A stretch of DNA of 31,733 nucleotides. Source: Bacillus sp. JCM 19058 (GTDB lineage Bacteria > Bacillota > Bacilli > Bacillales_H > Bacillaceae_D). The stretch's first letter is position 1. Every line of letters starts with the position of its first letter. This document shows, one piece after another, positions 25,999 through 31,733 of this stretch. The position numbers and the translations under genes are program-made. The stretch lies in contig BAXO01000064.1 in the NCBI GenBank assembly GCA_001310555.1, forward strand, positions 1-31,733. The letters run 5' to 3'. Below the pieces are notes generated by a model that made no database searches, was not told the origin of the DNA, and saw only the letters and a list, made by a program, of their open reading frames with translations.

Positions 25999-26201
25999 TT
26001 ATTCTATAAACGCCATTAGCTTTTCTGTATTCGTTTGTTCTTTTTCTACTTTTTCTTTAACGAATGCATTTTCTTGTTCAACTAAATAGTTGCAATTTTA
26101 GATAGAGGTTGCTGATATAGCCTTTATCTCTTAATCTCCATAGCGGCGTTAATGATTTGCTCTTTACGTACACCGGCTATTAAATATTGTTTATTTTTCA
26201 T
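25999..26201 (-). pseudogene. TetR-family regulator stub with internal deletions
   Basis: On the minus strand ATG 26201 opens KNKQYLIAGVRKEQIINAAM, a normal TetR start leading into helix 1. A frame change follows (RDKGYI and then LSKIATI are in different frames). The recognition helix and most of the ligand domain are missing. The last part, NAFVKEKVEKEQTNTEKLMA, resembles the helix 5 region of related TetR proteins. Only about 65 of about 190 codons remain. Confidence 0.55.
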
Positions 26202-26348
26202 TCATTATCCGCCTTTAAATATTTGATCATCTATTTTTTATTCTGATCGGTTAATTAGTTCATTTATTTTTTTATTCTGTTGTCAACCATATGGATTAAT
26301 GTTGATTATAGATGCTCTTCATTAGTTATTTCCTCATAAAAAAACAGC

Positions 26349-26383
26349 AAGAACATATATAGCTTATTGCCATATATGTTCTT
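26349..26383 (-). terminator. Terminator downstream of the MarR gene
   Basis: AAGAACATATAT and ATATATGTTCTT form a 12-bp stem with an 11-base loop. On the minus strand it is followed after a few bases by a T run (TTGCTGTTTTTT). It fits the end of the leftward MarR transcript. Confidence 0.65.
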
Positions 26384-26435
26384 CAAAAATATTCGAGGTT
26401 ATATACATTCCGCTTACATATACCTTCTTTTTTTA

Positions 26436-26889
26436 TCATTCAGACTCCAAGCTTTGCTTTGACTTATCAGCCAAATTAGTAATACTCCTAATATCTTCTT
26501 CGTCTAATAAATGTATAAAATGTTTGCGAATGGCCATCGAGACGACTGGACGAGCATCTTGTAACGCGATTTTTCCGGTCTTAGTAATAATTATTTGTAC
26601 TCCTCGTTCATTTTTTTAAAGGGTCCCTTATTAAGAGGTTCCTTTTTTCCATCCGTGTTAAATGGTGAGACAATCGGCTCTTATCCCAATTCATAGATTT
26701 TGCTAAATCTTGTTGTCGTAGCTGACCATCGCCATGTAAATCTAAGCGATCAAGAATACCAAAATCACCTTCAGAAAGACCGGTTTGCTCAGATACTTCT
26801 CTGATTACATTATCAAAAATCGTTTTATAAGAATATTTCCACGTATACCATAGTTGCATTTCTTCTTCACTTGACATATTTTTTTTCAT
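26436..26889 (-). pseudogene. MarR-family regulator, one frameshift
   Basis: Winged-helix regulator of the MarR family. FGILDRLDLHGDGQLRQQDL, AKSMNWDKSRLSHHLTRMEK and NLLIRDP form the DNA-binding core. The frame stops at 26608 because the T7 run 26611-26617 is one base long. With one fewer it continues KNERGVQIIITKTGKIALQD and ends LADKSKQSLESE at 26436, giving 150 residues, normal for MarR. It is divergent from the aldo/keto reductase gene. Two identical operators in opposite orientation lie between them, and the same motif precedes the SDR at 22293. A reactive-electrophile or phenolic signal is likely but not shown. Confidence 0.88.
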
Positions 26890-26906
26890 AATTAAATTAT
26901 ATCATT

Positions 26907-26958
26907 GTTGACGTATCAACCTCAAGGTGATAAAGTATCTTTAGGTTGATACGTCAAC
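26907..26958. promoter_or_regulatory. Two identical MarR operators in the divergent promoter
   Basis: GTTGACGTATCAAC occurs at 26907-26920 on the plus strand and again, identical, at 26945-26958 on the minus strand. Centres are 38 bases apart. They lie between the MarR and aldo/keto reductase starts, so binding would block both promoters. Confidence 0.75.
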
Positions 26959-27040
26959 AAAAGGTGAAGCTAAGTTGCTTTTTGGTTTTACTGTTATCGA
27001 CCTAATTAAATTCATTTTTTTTAAAAGGAGAGCCATTCAA

Positions 27041-28013
27041 ATGAATTATCAAAGCTTGGGAAGTCTGGGTTAGAGGTTTCAGCATTATGTTTGGGATGTA
27101 TGAGTTTCGGAGTTCCAGAACGTGGAAACGCTCCTTGGTCTCTCGATGAAGAGAAAAGCAGACCAATCATAAAAAAAGCTCTTGAGTTAGGCATTAATTT
27201 TTTTTCAGTACTGCTAATATGTACTCAGATGGTACAAGTGAGGAGATTCTTGGGAAAGCAATTAAAGATTTTGCTCAACGTGATGATGTTGTCCTCTCGA
27301 CAAAAGTCTTCGTGCCCATGAGAAAAGGTCCTAATACTTTAGGACTTTCTCGAAAAACAATACTGAAGGAAGTTGATAATAGTTTAAGACGTTTGGGGAC
27401 AGACTACATTGATCTATATCAAATTCATCGGTGGGACCCTAATACGCCAATTGAAGAAACAATGGAGACTTTACATGACTTAATAAGATCAGGGAAGGTA
27501 AGATATATTGGCGCCTCTTCCATGTCAACTTGGCAATTTGCTAAAGCCCAGCACGTAGCTGAACGTAATTTATGGACTCGTTTCATCTCAATGGAAAACA
27601 GGCTAAATCTACTATATCGAGAAGAAGAGAGAGAGATGCTACCTTTTTGTAAAGACAATGGCGTTGGCATTACACCATACTTACCTCTTGCAGCAGGTCG
27701 GTTAACCAGAGATTGGAATGAACAGACTTTTAGATCAAAAAACGACCAGGTAGCAAAAAATCTGTTTATAAAAACAGAGGAAGCTGATCGTAGAGTCGCG
27801 GAAAGAGTGGCGGAAATAGCTTCAACACGAGATGTATCACGCGCACAAGTTGCGCTCGCGTGGTTATTACAAAAAGAAGAAGTTACAGCACCGATTATAG
27901 GAGCAACAAAGATTAACCATTTAGAAGAAGCTATATCAGCTCTTTCTATTAAGTTGACCAATGAAGAAATTGACAGCTTAGAAGAGCTTTATATACCACA
28001 TGCAGTAGTTTAA
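27041..28013 (+). pseudogene. Aldo/keto reductase, two frameshifts, catalytic Asp codon lost
   Basis: NADP-dependent (beta/alpha)8-barrel reductase. ATG 27041 follows AAAAGGAG and opens MNYQ. One A missing near 27049-27051 breaks the expected KLGKSGLEVSALCLGCMSFG. The second break lies at the T8 run 27198-27205: the family reads INFFDTAxxY, but here the bases give INFF, a scrambled codon and then TANMYSDGTSEEILG. A net gain of two bases has replaced the Asp codon of the catalytic tetrad. The other tetrad residues are present: Tyr in NMYSDG, Lys in LSTKVF, His in YQIHRWD. Corrected length is 323 residues. Loss of Asp is not a simple run-length error and suggests true inactivation. Confidence 0.87.
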
Positions 28014-28030
28014 TTATAAGGAAACCCCTC

Positions 28031-28060
28031 AAAACACCTTTCATAATGGAAGGTGTTTTT
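28031..28060 (+). terminator. Intrinsic terminator of the aldo/keto reductase gene
   Basis: AAAACACCTT and AAGGTGTTTTT form a 10-bp stem, with the loop region partly pairing, and the stem runs into a T run. Confidence 0.85.
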
Positions 28061-28108
28061 CTTGACCTCTATTCAGAACTATTTCAGACAGAAAGGAGGT
28101 GAATCAAG

Positions 28109-28560
28109 ATGTAACAAACGAACCTATGCAAAAGAAAGTGAAAAAAACGTCAATTTGACTCATTTTGTAAAACGGTTTTAAAAATGAAGCGAGAGATATT
28201 TATCGGGAAACACACAAACAGAATAAAAAGATGATTTTGTTATCTGTATTAACGCAAGATCAACTAAACAGCACCATCCCGGAGTGCTCAAGAGTATGCG
28301 GGGACTTATAGTCATCCGGGGTATGGAGACTTGCTCATAGAATGTAAAACAATAAATTATACGCACACTTCCGCTCGGAGGTTATCGCCTTAAATCATTA
28401 TCATTATGATACGTTTACTGTTCATTTTGAACCGTTTGGTTTAAACTTACTAACTACGTTTATTGCCGATGCCGATGGACATATTTCTCGCTATTCCGTT
28501 CCTTTACAAATGGAGCCAGGCGCAAGTCCAGTTGAATTCATGAAGGCAAAAAATGATTAG
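28109..28560 (+). pseudogene. Beta-lactamase-fold serine hydrolase, middle deleted
   Basis: An exceptionally complete Shine-Dalgarno sequence (AGAAAGGAGGTGA, 28090-28102) precedes ATG 28109, which is followed at once by TAA. With one T removed the frame reads MNKRTYAKESEKNVNLTHFV, a normal start for class C-related serine hydrolases. The catalytic SxxK and YxN regions are absent. From about 28180 the C-terminal DUF3471-like region appears in several frames: NEARDIYRETHKQNK, then EYAGTYSHPGYGDLLIE, then NHYHYDTFTVHFEPFGLNLL, ending MKAKND at 28560. About 300 or more residues are missing between the two ends. Confidence 0.6.
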
Positions 28561-31411
<2,851 letters not shown>

Positions 31412-31414
31412 TAA

Positions 31415-31733
31415 ATCATAAAAGGAGCATTCATCGTTGTCATCACGGTGTTTTGTGGTCTGAGTTAAGGACTCTGTCACTAGGAACATACAGGCGGACA
31501 ATAACTGCAGATTGAATGTTAAGATTATCTTGAAATTGAGTCTCCGTTAACGGGGCGCTATTCTTGAATACTAGGAAGTCATTATCTTTAAACAAAGCCT
31601 GATCTCTCTTTCGTTTGAAATAGAGATCAGGCTTTATATTTAGAGTCAATTTCATAAATGCTATTTCAGAAATCAATCCGAATATCATTAGCCGACATAC
31701 ACAGAATGGTTCGCTATTTTAAATGGCCATTGG
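31415..31733. other. Right-hand end of the window, no supported gene
   Basis: A minus-strand frame (31443-31688) contains KDNDFLVFKNSAPLTETQFQ and looks protein-like in part, but it runs through the hairpin at 31594 and I recognise no family. It could be the tail of a decayed gene. Confidence 0.3.
31594..31635. terminator. Strong hairpin, probable terminator
   Basis: AAAGCCTGATCTCT and AGAGATCAGGCTTT form a perfect 14-bp stem with a 14-base loop and A/T flanks on both sides. It probably ends the rifampin phosphotransferase transcript about 200 bases downstream of its stop, or a leftward transcript from beyond the window. Confidence 0.7.

Noticed and set aside
31443..31688. 81-codon minus-strand open frame at the right end
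   Set aside because: It reads through a 14-bp terminator-like hairpin and matches no family I know; a remnant is possible but unproven.

Overview
The window looks like chromosomal DNA of a low-to-moderate GC Bacillota, most likely a member of the Bacillales. The signs are strong GGAGG-type ribosome binding sites with ATG, GTG and TTG starts, CcpA-type cre boxes, intrinsic terminators with T runs, lipoprotein substrate-binding proteins with acidic linkers, FCD-type GntR, YafY, MerR and MarR regulators, and remnants of a Tn4430-like Tn3 transposon. Base composition is uneven. The ABC transporter/YafY block (about 1620-4520) and the kinase gene (about 15640-16660) look more GC-rich than the rest. 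No rRNA, tRNA or CRISPR was seen.

Layout. 1-1365: end of an unidentified gene, then an epoxide hydrolase-family alpha/beta hydrolase. 1560-4519: a palindromic operator, a collapsed NmrA-like gene, a DrrAB-type ABC exporter pair with frameshifts, and an intact YafY/WYL regulator. 4765-7995 (minus strand): two FadR/FCD GntR regulators flanking a GH123-like (DUF4091) glycosidase. 8330-15015 (plus strand): two paralogous sugar-binding lipoproteins with cre boxes, separated by an OmpR-type two-component system and a membrane protein. No ABC permease is left. 15370-16656: an internally deleted RsgA-like GTPase gene coupled to an aminoglycoside phosphotransferase-like kinase. 16950-18891: a cytosine methyltransferase stub, then an SDR gene and a TetR gene that share operator motifs. 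19435-23133: a MerR gene with several copies of its probable operator, a second SDR, a DinB protein, a DUF4260 membrane protein and a third SDR. 23436-26201: a transposase stub, an alpha/beta hydrolase, a CGNR zinc-finger protein, a Tn3 transposase tail with an inverted repeat, and a TetR stub. 26436-28013: a MarR gene divergent from an aldo/keto reductase. 28109-31400: a collapsed serine hydrolase gene and a full-length but repeatedly frameshifted rifampin phosphotransferase gene.

How it fits together. The first half reads as a carbohydrate sensing and uptake locus under catabolite control. The second half is an accessory island of small oxidoreductases and hydrolases, each next to its own regulator, with recognisable operator pairs. 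One regulator (MarR) seems to control both its neighbour and an SDR about 4 kb away.

The dominant oddity is gene damage. Most frameshifts sit at A/T runs of seven or more that are one base longer than the reading frame needs; a second group lies at short G/C runs that are one base short. When corrected, gene lengths return to multiples of three and to family-typical sizes. This points to systematic sequencing error or to a mutator background. Separately, at least four genes keep both ends but have lost the middle, which homopolymer error cannot explain. No clearly new biochemical system was found; the operator networks and the damage pattern are the observations most worth checking.
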